Shown in pieces: positions 17,651 through 26,825 of a DNA stretch of 64,000 bases (positions are counted from its first letter, which is position 1; each line of letters starts with the position of its first letter). Source of the stretch: Wukongibacter sp050859025 (GTDB taxonomy: Bacteria; Bacillota; Clostridia; Peptostreptococcales; Caminicellaceae); the NCBI RefSeq assembly GCF_050859025.1, contig NZ_CP138200.1:5828001-5892000 (forward strand). Direction: 5' to 3'. The position numbers and the translations under genes are program-made. The notes under the pieces are model-generated. The model saw only the letters and a program-made list of their open reading frames with translations. It was not told where the DNA came from and made no database searches.

Positions 17651-18193
17651 TTAATCTCCGCTTCTATTAAAGCCGTTACCTCTTCTATTACTGGCACTTT
17701 TTTTCATAGTTTTTAATTTTTCATCGCTATCCTTTAAAAACTTTGATAACATATCTTCAAAGCCACCACCCTGTGGTTTAGAGCCATGTGCCCTTGAACC
17801 ATATGACTTAGAAGCCTGTGGTCTAGATCCATAGGGCTTAGATCCCTGCGGTCTGGAACCAAAGTTCTTTGAGCCATTATTGTTTTGTGGCTTATTATAT
17901 CTTGGTCTTCCATCATTACTTTGAGACTCAGGTTTTTTTTCTACTTTCTTTAGTTCTGGTTCGATGGCTTTTCGTATCGAAAGGCTCACCTTGCCCTTAC
18001 CATTCATCTCGATGATTTTAACCTTTACTACCTGTTGCTCCTTTAAGTAATCCTTTACACTCTTTACATACTCATCAGCTATTTCTGAAATATGACATAG
18101 TCCAGTATTCCCATCTGGTAGTTGTATGAAAGCTCCAAAATTTGTGATACCTGTAACGGTGCCATCAACTACCTTACCAATTTCCAAGGCCAT
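17651..18193 (-). CDS. S1 RNA-binding domain protein (YabR/GSP13-like)
   Basis: The first 75 residues form one S1 domain (KVVDGTVTGITNFGAFIQL, then GLCHISEIADEYVKSV and GKVSLSIRKA). Residues about 85-150 are low complexity: basic, with repeats of the type GS(R/K)PQGS(K/R)PYGSR, followed by a short helical end. In Firmicutes such proteins bind ribosomes or RNA; the tail should add non-specific RNA affinity. The gene neighbours divIC, as yabR does in Bacillus. The ATG has AAGGAGGAAGG upstream. Confidence 0.9.
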   Translation of the reverse strand: MALEIGKVVDGTVTGITNFGAFIQLPDGNTGLCHISEIADEYVKSVKDYLKEQQVVKVKIIEMNGKGKVSLSIRKAIEPELKKVEKKPESQSNDGRPRYNKPQNNNGSKNFGSRPQGSKPYGSRPQASKSYGSRAHGSKPQGGGFEDMLSKFLKDSDEKLKTMKKSASNRRGNGFNRSGD

Positions 18194-18479
18194 TAAAAAC
18201 CTTCCTCCTTAATTTTTTTTACGTTATTACCTCACATCAATTATATTTTATCACACCAACTATGTCAATATAACTTTTATTAGGGGATATATCCCAGATT
18301 ATTCATTGAGAATTTAAAAGCGTTCAAGTAGTTTTGATTTCTAAGGCTTTCATCTATATGTAATAGATTTTTTGTAACCTATATAGCTAAAAGGTATACT
18401 CATAGGATTTTATGCATGTCTTAGAGCCAAAGATACAAAGCATAGCTTTAAATTTCCCTATAAATAGTCTAGACTTAGT

Positions 18480-18797
18480 TTATTCGGACTTTTTTTCATC
18501 TTGAATAATATATATTATTTCGTTTTGTTTTACCATTTTCAATTTTTCCCTAGCTGTTTTTTCTATAAACTCTGGATTCGTACTTTCCTGGGCTTTTCTT
18601 TCCATCTCACTCATTTCGTCTTTTAGCTTTTTAACCCTTTTTTGTAGTACCTTTTCCTCTTCTTGTAAATCCCGTAATTTCATTTCCTGATTGACTATAG
18701 TTACTGACAAATATACTAATAAACAGCTTAAAAAAAGTAGCGCAATTCTATTTCTTTTAAAAAAATTACCCTTCCTTTTCTTTCTATTTTTATTCAT
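18480..18797 (-). CDS. divIC: Septum formation initiator, FtsB/DivIC family
   Basis: A 105-residue bitopic membrane protein with a basic cytoplasmic tail, one transmembrane helix (about 17-34), an extracytoplasmic leucine-rich coiled coil (35-70) and the conserved ending EKTAREKLKMVKQNEIIYI. It connects FtsL/DivIB in the divisome. The position after yabQ and before the S1 gene matches the Bacillus order yabP-yabQ-divIC-yabR. Confidence 0.88.
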   Translation of the reverse strand: MNKNRKKRKGNFFKRNRIALLFLSCLLVYLSVTIVNQEMKLRDLQEEEKVLQKRVKKLKDEMSEMERKAQESTNPEFIEKTAREKLKMVKQNEIIYIIQDEKKSE

Positions 18798-18907
18798 AGT
18801 TTCACATCCTTAGATATGTTTGAGGTTAGCCTTTATCTAAAGATATTCTATGCATTTATCTGTTTTCCTTCAAAAACTTTTTGTGCTCTCCATATAATGA
18901 GTCCATA

Positions 18908-19417
18908 TTATTTCTTGTCTATCATTATCCTAGAATATTTTTTTACTTCCTGAAAAATTCTATTTGGTATACTTCTAACCTTCTTTATCTTTATATTTAA
19001 GGGCTCAAATATCTTACAGACTTTTCTCCAAGGATATATTAGAAATTTTATATAACGAGTAAAAGTCACTCTCATCTTATTATATGTATAATACATTGCT
19101 TCTTTTATTGTTTTTAATACTATAGTAATAGCTTTTACAACTATTCTACTTAATAGCAAATTGTATATTAAAGCTCCTACCATAAATCCTAGTAAGGAAT
19201 ATCCCCTTAGCTGTCCGTCATTACTATATACAAGAACATATACCGCAACTCCAGAAATAACAATCCAAAATAGTATATCCTGTATTATGGCAATAAACCT
19301 GTTAGGTTTTAATATAGCTCTGTATATCTTATAGATATCATACATAAATCCAATAACCACGCCTCCATAAAATGTAGCCAAAAAAATATATAATTGATAG
19401 TATACAAACGTAGACAT
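18908..19417 (-). CDS. yabQ: Spore cortex biosynthesis protein YabQ
   Basis: A 169-residue protein with four predicted membrane helices in the N-terminal 110 residues and a basic C-terminal tail. The opening QLYIFLATFYGGVVIGFMYDIYKIYR is characteristic of YabQ, a mother-cell membrane protein needed for spore cortex formation. GAGGTGG precedes the ATG. The next gene upstream is yabP, with which it is normally co-transcribed under sigma-E. Confidence 0.88.
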   Translation of the reverse strand: MSTFVYYQLYIFLATFYGGVVIGFMYDIYKIYRAILKPNRFIAIIQDILFWIVISGVAVYVLVYSNDGQLRGYSLLGFMVGALIYNLLLSRIVVKAITIVLKTIKEAMYYTYNKMRVTFTRYIKFLIYPWRKVCKIFEPLNIKIKKVRSIPNRIFQEVKKYSRIMIDKK

Positions 19418-19577
19418 ATATCTTCCACCTCAATATAGAAACAAAGATTGCCTAAAACAATATCTATATATAATACGATAATCATCTCACATTCAAGAGA
19501 TTTGCCATCCAACGCTTATGGGAATGATATAACTTCAGAATGCAATAAAATTTTCGTAATTTATATATATGGAGCTT

Positions 19578-19868
19578 TTACTTGAACATCTTTCCAAGGA
19601 AGCTTATGCCTTTAGACCCAATGTCCTCTTTATCGCTATATACAATAGAGCTAATATAACCTTCGATCGATAGATTTCCATCATCCAAGTTTAATTTTTT
19701 TATATCAAGTTCTTCTCCCTTTATGGTTATATTTCCTTGTACAGTAACCAGAATGATAATATCTGGACTAAAGCTTGTAACATGCTCAACACCAGAAACA
19801 CTCATTTTTTTTCTATTCTCTAATACTACGTTATGAGATCTATTACTTATATTTTTCCTTTCCTCCAA
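19578..19868 (-). CDS. yabP: Sporulation protein YabP
   Basis: A 96-residue protein of the YabP/YqfC family. Typical features are RSHNVVLENRKKMSVSGVEHV at the N-terminus and a beta-rich body ending in GSKGISFLGKMFK. YabP is made in the mother cell under sigma-E and is needed for sporulation; the mechanism is unclear. Translation starts at TTG after GGGAGGTG. CATATTCT about 30 bp upstream loosely resembles a sigma-E -10, a weak observation. Confidence 0.88.
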   Translation of the reverse strand: MEERKNISNRSHNVVLENRKKMSVSGVEHVTSFSPDIIILVTVQGNITIKGEELDIKKLNLDDGNLSIEGYISSIVYSDKEDIGSKGISFLGKMFK

Positions 19869-19986
19869 AAAGACACCTCCCTCTCTTATAAGAATATGAT
19901 AAAAATTTTAAATATATTACTATATTAGAAAGGGGAGCTGATGGTTCTATCATTATATTACTCTAACACTGTCCATCACATAAAAT

Positions 19987-20018
19987 AAGACCTTTAAGCT
20001 ATGACAGCTTAAGGCCTT
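19987..20018 (-). terminator. Terminator after the S4-domain gene
   Basis: The stem AAGACCTTTAAGCT / AGCTTAAGGCCTT encloses a 4-5 nt loop between the S4-domain gene and yabP. The minus-strand 3' side continues ATTTTAT. It separates the hup/S4 transcript from the sporulation genes. Confidence 0.7.
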
Positions 20019-20029
20019 CTAATAAATCT

Positions 20030-20272
20030 TTATTCAATTATTTTATACATTTCCTTAGCCCCATCTTTAGTAACATGCTCCTTTAAGTCTAGGACCTCGG
20101 CTTTAATAGTTCTTGTTCCAAACTCAACAACAATAATATCTCCTGCTTCTACTTCTGTCCCAGGTTTAGCATTTTTATCGTTTACCTTTACTCTTCCCTG
20201 TTCGCAGGCTTCTTTAGCTACGGTTCTTCTTTTTATAAGCCTAGAGTTTTTTAAAAACTTATCTACTCTCAT
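20030..20272 (-). CDS. S4-domain RNA-binding protein RqcP/YabO
   Basis: An 80-residue protein that is little more than an S4 RNA-binding domain (MRVDKFLKNSRLIKRRTVAKEAC, then GRVKVNDKNAKPGTEVEAGD). Its homologues in Firmicutes (YabO/RqcP, related to Hsp15) act in ribosome-associated quality control by helping RqcH add alanine tails on stalled 50S subunits. The ATG at 20272 has AAAGGAG upstream; the frame runs 39 bp further without a site. It is placed between hup and yabP, as in other Firmicutes. Confidence 0.9.
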   Translation of the reverse strand: MRVDKFLKNSRLIKRRTVAKEACEQGRVKVNDKNAKPGTEVEAGDIIVVEFGTRTIKAEVLDLKEHVTKDGAKEMYKIIE

Positions 20273-20361
20273 AAAGACAACTCCTTTAGACTCAAAACTC
20301 AAGAAGATCAAATCTCCTTATTTTGATGAAATTTTTATTTGAAAGGTGCATTCAAACAAAG

Positions 20362-20385
20362 AAAAAAGCAGCTAGGCTGCTTTTC
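20362..20385 (-). terminator. Terminator after hup
   Basis: The hairpin AAAAGCAGC-tag-GCTGCTTTT ends in T-rich sequence on the minus strand, 12-40 bp after the hup stop. Confidence 0.8.
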
Positions 20386-20396
20386 TTTTGCAAATC

Positions 20397-20675
20397 TTAC
20401 TCATTTACCATGTCTTTTAATGCTTTACCAGCTTTAAATACAGGAGCCTTTGAAGCTGGGATTTCAATTACTTGCTCAGGATTTCTAGGGTTTCTTCCTT
20501 GTCTTGCCTTTCTTTCTCTTACATCGAAAGTACCAAATCCAACAAGTGACACCTTCTCTCCAGCTACTAATGATTCCTCAACACTCTTCATAAATGCATT
20601 TAAAGCAGCCTCTGCATCTTTTTTTGTTAATTCTGACTTTTCAGCCATGCTTGCAACTAATTGTGCTTTGTTCAT
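20397..20675 (-). CDS. hup: HU-family DNA-binding protein
   Basis: A 92-residue histone-like protein. The canonical features are the N-terminal MNKAQLVASMAEKSELTKKDAE, the saddle GFGTFDVRERKARQGRNP with the DNA-intercalating RNP turn, and the C-terminal PVFKAGKALKD. It binds and bends DNA non-specifically and helps organise the nucleoid. AAGGAGG precedes the ATG, consistent with high expression. It lies downstream of mazG. Confidence 0.97.
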   Translation of the reverse strand: MNKAQLVASMAEKSELTKKDAEAALNAFMKSVEESLVAGEKVSLVGFGTFDVRERKARQGRNPRNPEQVIEIPASKAPVFKAGKALKDMVNE

Positions 20676-20789
20676 AATTTAACCTCCTTAGATTAATCTT
20701 TAGTTTTCAATATAATTCTATTACATTACGTATATGCTAATTCTATCTTTTATTGAAAAATCCTTCTTTTTGAGGGTTTTTTTTTAAAA

Positions 20790-22262
20790 TTAGGTCTCCT
20801 TTTCTATTTTTTTTGCCAAATTCCATAAATTATCCATCTCTTCAAGGGTCATCTGTTCCAGTTTTTGACTATTTTTCTCAGCTGTCTCCTCTATAAACTT
20901 GAATCTCATAATGAACTTTTCTATTGTTCGATTTAGTGCTAATTCAGGTCTAACTTCTAAAAATCTAGCTACATTTACTACAGCAAATAATAAATCTCCT
21001 AATTCTTCATTAATCGCATCTTTATTATCACTATCTAATACATCAGTTAATTCCTTAAGCTCTTCTGTAACCTTTTCAAGAGCCCCATATACATCTTCCC
21101 AATCAAATCCAACCTTTGCAGCTTTACCTTGTACTTTGTAACTTCTCATAAGAGCTGGTAATTGTTTTGGTATCCTCATAAGGGATTCAGTATGGCTCTT
21201 TTCTTCCTTTTCCTTACGCTTTATAGCTTCCCAATTCACTTCAACTTTTTCAGAGGAGTCTACATCTAATTCTCCAAAAACATGTGGATGCCTGCTGATA
21301 AGCTTACTGCATATACCCTCAATTACATTAGATATATTAAAGTATCCATTTTCTCTGGCTATTTGGCTATGAAATACTATCTGCAAAAGTAAGTCTCCTA
21401 ATTCTTCCTCTAGAAGCTCCATATTATCATCCTCTAAAGCCTCTAGCACCTCATAGCTTTCTTCAATAAGATATGGCTTTAAACTTTGATGGTCTTGCTC
21501 TCTATCCCAAGGACAACCCTCTTTACTTCTTAGCTTTGCCATAATACTGACTAAATTATCCATTTTATATTTTTTTATTTTATTATTGTCAATTTTTTCA
21601 ATAAATATACTCGTTAAATGATCTAGCCAGTCTATCCTATCTAATTCATACAATGGAACCTTAACTACCTTTTCTTCTCCAATAATCCCAGCAGCCTGAA
21701 TTATTGTTATTTCATCTTCATCATCGTAATACTCCATAAGTCTTAGCTTTACTTCTGATGCAACAAATCTATTATACACTTGAGTTATTATTAAGTCTAC
21801 ATCAAAATCAGGTTTTTGTAAATCCATCTGTAGGGCATCGATAATCTTAAGTCCATTTACAGGGTCTTTGCCAAGAGTGCTTATAATGGCCTCTATGAAG
21901 CTTACTCCTGCTATAAATTCTAATTTTATACTTTCATTCTTGCAAACCTCCATAAGCTTTTGTACTGTATTTTCCGCTACAAATGGGCTTCCAGGGACTG
22001 CATAAACTACATCTTCACTTTTAGATAATTCAATAAGCTTGTCCACAATCCTATCATAAACCTCTTGAAAATTTTCGTACGTATCATAAATATTGTCAAA
22101 ACTCTCGGTTTTTATACCTAAAGTTTTTATGTAATCTACAATAGGATGCCTTTCTGTTCTAAGATATAGGGTCTCTGCTTCTCTAATTTTTTCAAAAGCC
22201 TCTAGAGTTAAGTACTGTTTTCCTCCAGGTCCAATCCCTACAACTGTAATTTTTCTCTCCAC
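20790..22262 (-). CDS. mazG: Fused tetrapyrrole-methylase-like/MazG nucleotide pyrophosphohydrolase (YabN)
   Basis: A two-domain protein of about 490 residues. The N-terminal 215 residues have the methylase fold (ITVVGIGPGGKQYLTLEA and VYAVPGSPFVAENTV). The C-terminal 260 contain a MazG pair with EExxE metal motifs (LIEESYEVLEALEDDN and INEELGDLLFAVVN), which hydrolyses NTPs to NMP and pyrophosphate as a house-cleaning activity. This fusion is typical of Firmicutes. GTG at 22262 is chosen because GAGGTG lies eight bases upstream; an in-frame ATG at 22310 lacks a site. Confidence 0.93.
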   Translation of the reverse strand: MERKITVVGIGPGGKQYLTLEAFEKIREAETLYLRTERHPIVDYIKTLGIKTESFDNIYDTYENFQEVYDRIVDKLIELSKSEDVVYAVPGSPFVAENTVQKLMEVCKNESIKLEFIAGVSFIEAIISTLGKDPVNGLKIIDALQMDLQKPDFDVDLIITQVYNRFVASEVKLRLMEYYDDEDEITIIQAAGIIGEEKVVKVPLYELDRIDWLDHLTSIFIEKIDNNKIKKYKMDNLVSIMAKLRSKEGCPWDREQDHQSLKPYLIEESYEVLEALEDDNMELLEEELGDLLLQIVFHSQIARENGYFNISNVIEGICSKLISRHPHVFGELDVDSSEKVEVNWEAIKRKEKEEKSHTESLMRIPKQLPALMRSYKVQGKAAKVGFDWEDVYGALEKVTEELKELTDVLDSDNKDAINEELGDLLFAVVNVARFLEVRPELALNRTIEKFIMRFKFIEETAEKNSQKLEQMTLEEMDNLWNLAKKIEKET

Positions 22263-22364
22263 TTCTATCACCTCAAATCCATCAAATAGAAATGGTAACA
22301 AAGCTTTCACATTTCTATTTGAAATCTCTATATATTAAATCGCTTTACTCTTACTAAGTCTCCA

Positions 22365-23972
22365 TTATTTTTTATAAAACACCCTTGCTAATTTATGAAG
22401 CTTTTTCCCGCCGGGCATAAGTTCAAAGTCTTTTTCATTTAGTGCTTTAGTCATAAGAAGCATAACCCCGTATACTAAAGCTCCTATTGTAATAGAAACC
22501 AATGTAGCGATTTTATTACTTATGCTTAGGCTGAGGAATGAATATGAATACCTAACCACCAGTGCCATGATTCCAACTGCTATAACTGGCTTTAATAAGT
22601 CCTGCAGTATATTAAATTTAACCTTAGTATATATCTTTACAAAAATGAAATTAAGTATACATGCTAATGCAAATCCTATTACTGTAGCTATAACCGCACC
22701 TTTAATATTCAAAATAGGAATAGCAATTAGAGTATAGCTTAAAATCAGTTTAACTACTGCACCAATAAATAAGTTCACAGCGGCAACAATTTGTTTCCCT
22801 AATCCTTGCAAGATACCAGTAAGGGTTTGGAATAATGATAAGAAAATAATTCCCCATGCTGAAATTTTTAAAATCTCTCCTGCACCTATGGCTGCTTCAA
22901 CTTTAGAGGAATAAAGCAGAAGCATTATCTCCTTAGAAAGTATAGAAAGCCCCACAGCTGCCGGTAATGCTATCAACAATGTTATTCTAATCCCAGCCTC
23001 TACATTCTTTAGTAATTCTACTCTATTTTTTCTAGCAACTACATATGCAATAGCAGGAACTAAACTCACTTGCAAAGCTGCTGTTATGGCTTGAGGAAAG
23101 TTTATTATAGTATTTCCCATACCTAATTGTCCCCAAAGCTTATTAGCTACTTCGTATTCGTAGCCTATGGCCATAAGTCTTCTCATTACTATTCCAGTAT
23201 CAATGGCATTCATAAGTGGTAGAACTGCAGCTCCCATAGTAATTGGTATAGCTATTAAAAGTAGATTCTTTATTATCTCCCCTGCTGACTCATTGACAGT
23301 ATTTATTCGTCTTAACTCTTCAATATTTTTTCTTCTATATGTAAAATAAATATATGTTACAAATATACTTCCTAAAAAAGCTCCGGCAGTAGCTCCAAAT
23401 GTAGCTCCAGCTGCAGCTTTTTCAATGCTGAGTTCTGAAAGCTTATATGCTAAATAGAGTCCTACAGAAAACCTACCAAATTGTTCTATTATCTGAGATA
23501 TGGCAGTTGGTCTCATATCCTGAAGACCTTGAAAATATCCTCTAAATGCTGACATTATAGATACAAAAAATAGCGCAGGTGACAAGGCTATCATGGAATA
23601 ATATGCTTTAGGATTTTTAACTACAAAGCTAGATATTACCCCTGCACCAGCAAATAAAGAAACAGATGTAACCAAACCTATTACCAAAAGTACAAAAAAG
23701 GATACTTTAAATACTCTATGGGCACCGTATCTATCTCCCGATGCCAGTCTTTCAGAAACCATCTTTGCAATGGCAGCTGGTATACCCGCTGTAGAAATTG
23801 CAAGTAAGGCTCCATAAATTGGATAGGCACTATTATAGTAGCCTATACCTGTATCATTTACTAGATTTGTTAAAGGTATCTTAAAAGCAGCTCCTAGAAT
23901 CTTGGCTATGATGGCCGCTATACCTAATATAAAAGCTCCCTTTATAAATGAATTAGATCTACCTTGTTCCAT
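22365..23972 (-). CDS. spoVB: SpoVB/MurJ-family polysaccharide export protein
   Basis: About 535 residues with 14 predicted membrane helices, MVF/MATE-like lipid flippase superfamily (Wzx/MurJ relatives). The N-terminal SFIKGAFILGIAAIIAKILGAAFKIPL with YNSAYPIYG is the SpoVB/YabM signature. It probably flips lipid-linked peptidoglycan or cortex precursors. Placement between spoVT and mazG matches Bacillus. The ATG at 23972 has AGGAGG upstream; the 15-codon upstream extension is probably not translated. SpoVB and the vegetative paralogue YabM cannot be separated on sequence alone. Confidence 0.88.
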   Translation of the reverse strand: MEQGRSNSFIKGAFILGIAAIIAKILGAAFKIPLTNLVNDTGIGYYNSAYPIYGALLAISTAGIPAAIAKMVSERLASGDRYGAHRVFKVSFFVLLVIGLVTSVSLFAGAGVISSFVVKNPKAYYSMIALSPALFFVSIMSAFRGYFQGLQDMRPTAISQIIEQFGRFSVGLYLAYKLSELSIEKAAAGATFGATAGAFLGSIFVTYIYFTYRRKNIEELRRINTVNESAGEIIKNLLLIAIPITMGAAVLPLMNAIDTGIVMRRLMAIGYEYEVANKLWGQLGMGNTIINFPQAITAALQVSLVPAIAYVVARKNRVELLKNVEAGIRITLLIALPAAVGLSILSKEIMLLLYSSKVEAAIGAGEILKISAWGIIFLSLFQTLTGILQGLGKQIVAAVNLFIGAVVKLILSYTLIAIPILNIKGAVIATVIGFALACILNFIFVKIYTKVKFNILQDLLKPVIAVGIMALVVRYSYSFLSLSISNKIATLVSITIGALVYGVMLLMTKALNEKDFELMPGGKKLHKLARVFYKK

Positions 23973-24050
23973 TCCACGTCCTCCTAATATACAGAAATCA
24001 ATATTGAGTAATAACATTTTAAATATTAATGGATTTTAAGTTATCATTAC

Positions 24051-24179
24051 TATAGGGATTTAAGTAAAGACTTTAGTTTATACATGCCCAAACGCTGAGT
24101 ATTTGTACATATCAAAATATCTGGTGAATCTTAGGATTTTTGATGTGTATAAATTAAAGTTTTGACTGGAATCTCTATA
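24051..24179. repeat. R1 palindromic repeat copy
   Basis: AT-rich palindrome opening TATAGGGATTTAAGTAAAG and ending in the inverse CTGGAATCTCTATA, with inner arms AGTTTATACAT and GTGTATAAATT. It belongs to the R1 family found in at least seven gaps of this window. Confidence 0.75.
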
Positions 24180-24260
24180 AATAAATTTTTAAAAAATAAT
24201 AAATGCTTCTATATTTTTTTATTTAAAACTTATTGACACTTGAAATTGTTTATCTCTAAC
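24180..24260. repeat. R3 repeat, diverged copy
   Basis: Resembles the R3 copies at 38925-38975 and 59671-59752: AATAAATTTTT, then AATGCTTCTA, an A/T tract and TTGTTTATCTCTAA at the end. It lies directly against an R1 copy. Confidence 0.55.
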
Positions 24261-24352
24261 TTTGCTTTAATCTCTATAATGACTGTTCTATATAGATTCA
24301 TTTCTAGTTAATGAGTTTTCTCAAATATCATCTTCTCTATACATTTCAAATT

Positions 24353-24460
24353 GTATAGATATTCAAGTAAAACTATTCATTTATACATATCTAAAATTCC
24401 TAGAACCCTCAAATATTTATACATGTATAAATTAAGTTTCACTAAGAACTCTATATATAT
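24353..24460. repeat. R1 palindromic repeat copy
   Basis: Arms GTATAGATATTCAAGTAAAA and the inverse ACTAAGAACTCTATATATA flank ATTTATACATATC / ACATGTATAAATT, with CCTAGAA in the centre. R1 family. Confidence 0.7.
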
Positions 24461-24688
24461 TACAAAGCATATTAATTATATCAAAATATATGAAATAAAT
24501 CCTACATTTTAAACAAAATATTATAATTTTAAAATCTTCCATAGTTTTTTAGCAAAAAGAAAAAAGTAGTAACATTACGGATATTAGCTTTTACAATTTA
24601 ATGTTTAAAAGCAATTTCCTTTGTTGTCACTACTTCATAATGAAGTGTTTTTTTATCCTTACTTCAATATGTATAATGTTTTATATTA

Positions 24689-25240
24689 TTAGTGCTCCAT
24701 TTGTTTACCTAGAAATCCTGCAGCAGTTTCAGCAATCTTTGTTTCTAACTCTCCCATCAACCTATCTGTATCCTTTGATATGAGTATTACTGAACCTATG
24801 GGATCTCCATGAGCAGCTATCGGAACTATAATCTGCGAAGAATATTTTCTCATATCACTCTCTTCGATGCTTATAGGAACTAATTTATCTGCTTCATTGT
24901 ATATTGCTACTTCCCTTTGCTCAATTACAGATTCTAAATCTTTGCTAATTCTTTTGTCAAAGTACTCTTTTCTGGAACCTCCAGCTACAGCAACTACATT
25001 ATCTCTATCAGTAATTATAGCTATAGCGTTTATGCTCTCATTTAAAGATTCGGCATATTCAGTAGCAAATTCGTTTAGTTCTCCTATAGGCGAGTACTTT
25101 TTAAGTATCACTTCTCCTTCTCTATCAGTAAAAATCTCTAATGGATCACCTTCTCTTATTCTTAGTGTCCTTCTAATTTCCTTAGGAATAACAACTCTGC
25201 CTAAGTCGTCTATTCTTCTAACTATTCCAGTCGCTTTCAA
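24689..25240 (-). CDS. spoVT: Stage V sporulation protein T (SpoVT)
   Basis: A 183-residue transcription regulator of the late forespore. An N-terminal AbrB-type swapped-hairpin domain (MKATGIVRRIDDLGRVVIPKEI) binds DNA, and a C-terminal GAF domain (about 60-180) with VVAVAGGSRKEYFDKRIS may sense a ligand. SpoVT fine-tunes sigma-G genes and is conserved in nearly all endospore formers. Translation starts at TTG after AGGAGGG. The flanking spoVB and prsA genes match the usual order. Confidence 0.97.
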   Translation of the reverse strand: MKATGIVRRIDDLGRVVIPKEIRRTLRIREGDPLEIFTDREGEVILKKYSPIGELNEFATEYAESLNESINAIAIITDRDNVVAVAGGSRKEYFDKRISKDLESVIEQREVAIYNEADKLVPISIEESDMRKYSSQIIVPIAAHGDPIGSVILISKDTDRLMGELETKIAETAAGFLGKQMEH

Positions 25241-25433
25241 TTGTTTTCCCTCCTACAATCTTTTGAAGTGAATTGCTAACTTATGGTTAGTATTTGTTCA
25301 TATATATTTTTTATACATATATGGTAAATTTCTTTTTTTGATTTATAAAATTATATAAATTAACTCGTATAGCTAGAAAGGTTAATTTAAAGCTTTAATA
25401 AGATGGACATCAAAGTCTCTTATTTTTCTTCGT

Positions 25434-25469
25434 CAAAAAAAATCTATGGAGTTCTCCATAGATTTTTTT
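25434..25469 (-). terminator. Terminator after the PrsA-like gene
   Basis: The stem AATCTATGGA / TCCATAGATT with a 4-nt loop is flanked by seven or more A on the left and T on the right, so it can terminate in both directions. On the minus strand it lies 75 bp downstream of the foldase gene; an R2 fragment begins right beside it. Confidence 0.85.
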
Positions 25470-25471
25470 AT

Positions 25472-25521
25472 TATAGAAATCGCAATAAATCTTTTACATT
25501 TATAAGTGCGTTCTATATAGA
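25472..25521. repeat. R2 repeat, internally deleted copy
   Basis: Joins the left end of R2 (TATAGAAATCGCAATAAATC) directly to its right end (TTATAAGTGCGTTCTATATAG), missing the central hairpin. Deletion between the inner arms of a full-length copy explains it. Confidence 0.75.
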
Positions 25522-25541
25522 TAACTCAGTTTTTTAAGTTT

Positions 25542-26537
25542 TTATTTTAAATTTTCTTCAAACCTTTCAATTTCTGCTTTACTTTTTAATTCTTCAATTC
25601 TCTCGATGAATTTGTCTTGAATTATTTTTGATTCTACATTCTGTTTTTCTAACTCTAGTTCTTCTTCTGATATTTCTTCTTTTAAATCCTCTATAGTCTT
25701 CTTACCCTCTAGCTTAATTATATGATAACCATATTCTGTTTGTACTAAATCACTTACTTCACCAACTTCTAGTGAAAATGCAGCTTCTTCAAACTGTGGT
25801 ACCATTGCATTTCTTGAGAAATATCCTAAATCCCCAGCATTGTCTTTTGCAGTTGGATCTTCTGAATGTTCCTTCACTAGAGTAGTAAAGTCCTCTCCCG
25901 CTTTAACCTTTTCAAGTATTTCTTTAGCTTTAGCTTCATCCTTGATTAATATATGCTTTGCTCTAACTTGAACTACATAATCCTTAGTGATTTCATCTAA
26001 TTTTTCTTCATTAAGTCCTAGTTCATCAATCAAAGCTTTTTCATATTCAGCAACAAGCATTTCCATAGTTATTTGTTTCTTTACAAACTCATCGTCTAGG
26101 TTATTATCTGCATAAAAGGTCTTTAACTCCTCATCTTGATCTAAGCGATCTTTAAAAGAATTATATGTTTCTTCAATCTTTGCTTCTTCAACTGTAATTC
26201 CCTTTTTATCTGCTTCTTGTTTTATTAATTCTTCCGTTATTAATTTGTCTAGAACCTGTCCCTTTACTATCTCTAATACTGTTTTTCCATTAATTTCTTG
26301 GCTCCAGATATTCTCTGTGTACCATTCATTATATCTTTTTTCTACTATACTGAAATTCTTTTCAAAGCTTTCATTGTATATATTTACACCATTAACATTA
26401 GCTATTACATTTTCATCTACTCCAGGCTTGTCCCCTGGCTGCTGACATGCAGCAAGTGTTGCCATCAAGAACGTCAGTATTAAAGTTATTGAAAGTATTC
26501 TCTTATTTATTTGAAACAAAAAAACCATCTCCCTCAT
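25542..26537 (-). CDS. PrsA-like lipoprotein foldase (parvulin peptidyl-prolyl isomerase)
   Basis: A 331-residue lipoprotein. The signal peptide RILSITLILTFLMATLAAC ends in an LAAC lipobox, so the mature protein is anchored outside the membrane. A SurA-like N-terminal region (60-185) precedes a parvulin domain (about 190-285: VRAKHILIKDEAKAKEIL, then DNAGDLGYFSR and EYGYHIIKL). It should assist folding of exported proteins. Start is uncertain: ATG 26537 with AGGA, or TTG 26519 after GAGGGAG. It lies between mfd and spoVT, as in other Clostridia. Confidence 0.92.
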   Translation of the reverse strand: MREMVFLFQINKRILSITLILTFLMATLAACQQPGDKPGVDENVIANVNGVNIYNESFEKNFSIVEKRYNEWYTENIWSQEINGKTVLEIVKGQVLDKLITEELIKQEADKKGITVEEAKIEETYNSFKDRLDQDEELKTFYADNNLDDEFVKKQITMEMLVAEYEKALIDELGLNEEKLDEITKDYVVQVRAKHILIKDEAKAKEILEKVKAGEDFTTLVKEHSEDPTAKDNAGDLGYFSRNAMVPQFEEAAFSLEVGEVSDLVQTEYGYHIIKLEGKKTIEDLKEEISEEELELEKQNVESKIIQDKFIERIEELKSKAEIERFEENLK

Positions 26538-26560
26538 TGATGTTGTCCTAAATTACAGAG

Positions 26561-26659
26561 TTCTTATAGTAAAACTTAATCTATGGTTATCCAAATACAT
26601 AATACTGCTGGGAGTTTTGGATATTTGTAAATAAATAGTTTTTCTTGACTCTCTATATT
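26561..26659. repeat. R1 palindromic repeat copy (diverged)
   Basis: Arms TTCTTATAGTAAAACTTAATC and GTTTTTCTTGACTCTCTATA, with a central GCTGGGAGTTTTGGA that matches the centre of the copy at 31635-31744. R1 family, upstream of the PrsA-like gene. Confidence 0.6.
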
Positions 26660-26825
26660 AGAACCTAAATATTTGTAATACAATTTAAATTGTTTAGAAA
26701 CCTATTCTGTCATATATCATTTATAATAAAATTTCATATATCACAATATAAAACTAATTATAAACAATTTCGAATATAATAAGCTTTTCTACACAACTTT
26801 CTCATAATAACTATTATATATTATA

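Larger units (their letters stand above)
24018..24688. other. Repeat-filled intergenic region between spoVT and spoVB
   Basis: No gene was found in this 670-bp gap. It contains two R1 palindromes (24051-24179 and 24353-24460) and a diverged R3 copy (24180-24260) directly abutting the first R1. Near 24563-24655 there are further short inverted repeats (AAGTAGT / ACTACTT and ACTTCA-taa-TGAAGT followed by seven T on the plus strand). Confidence 0.7.
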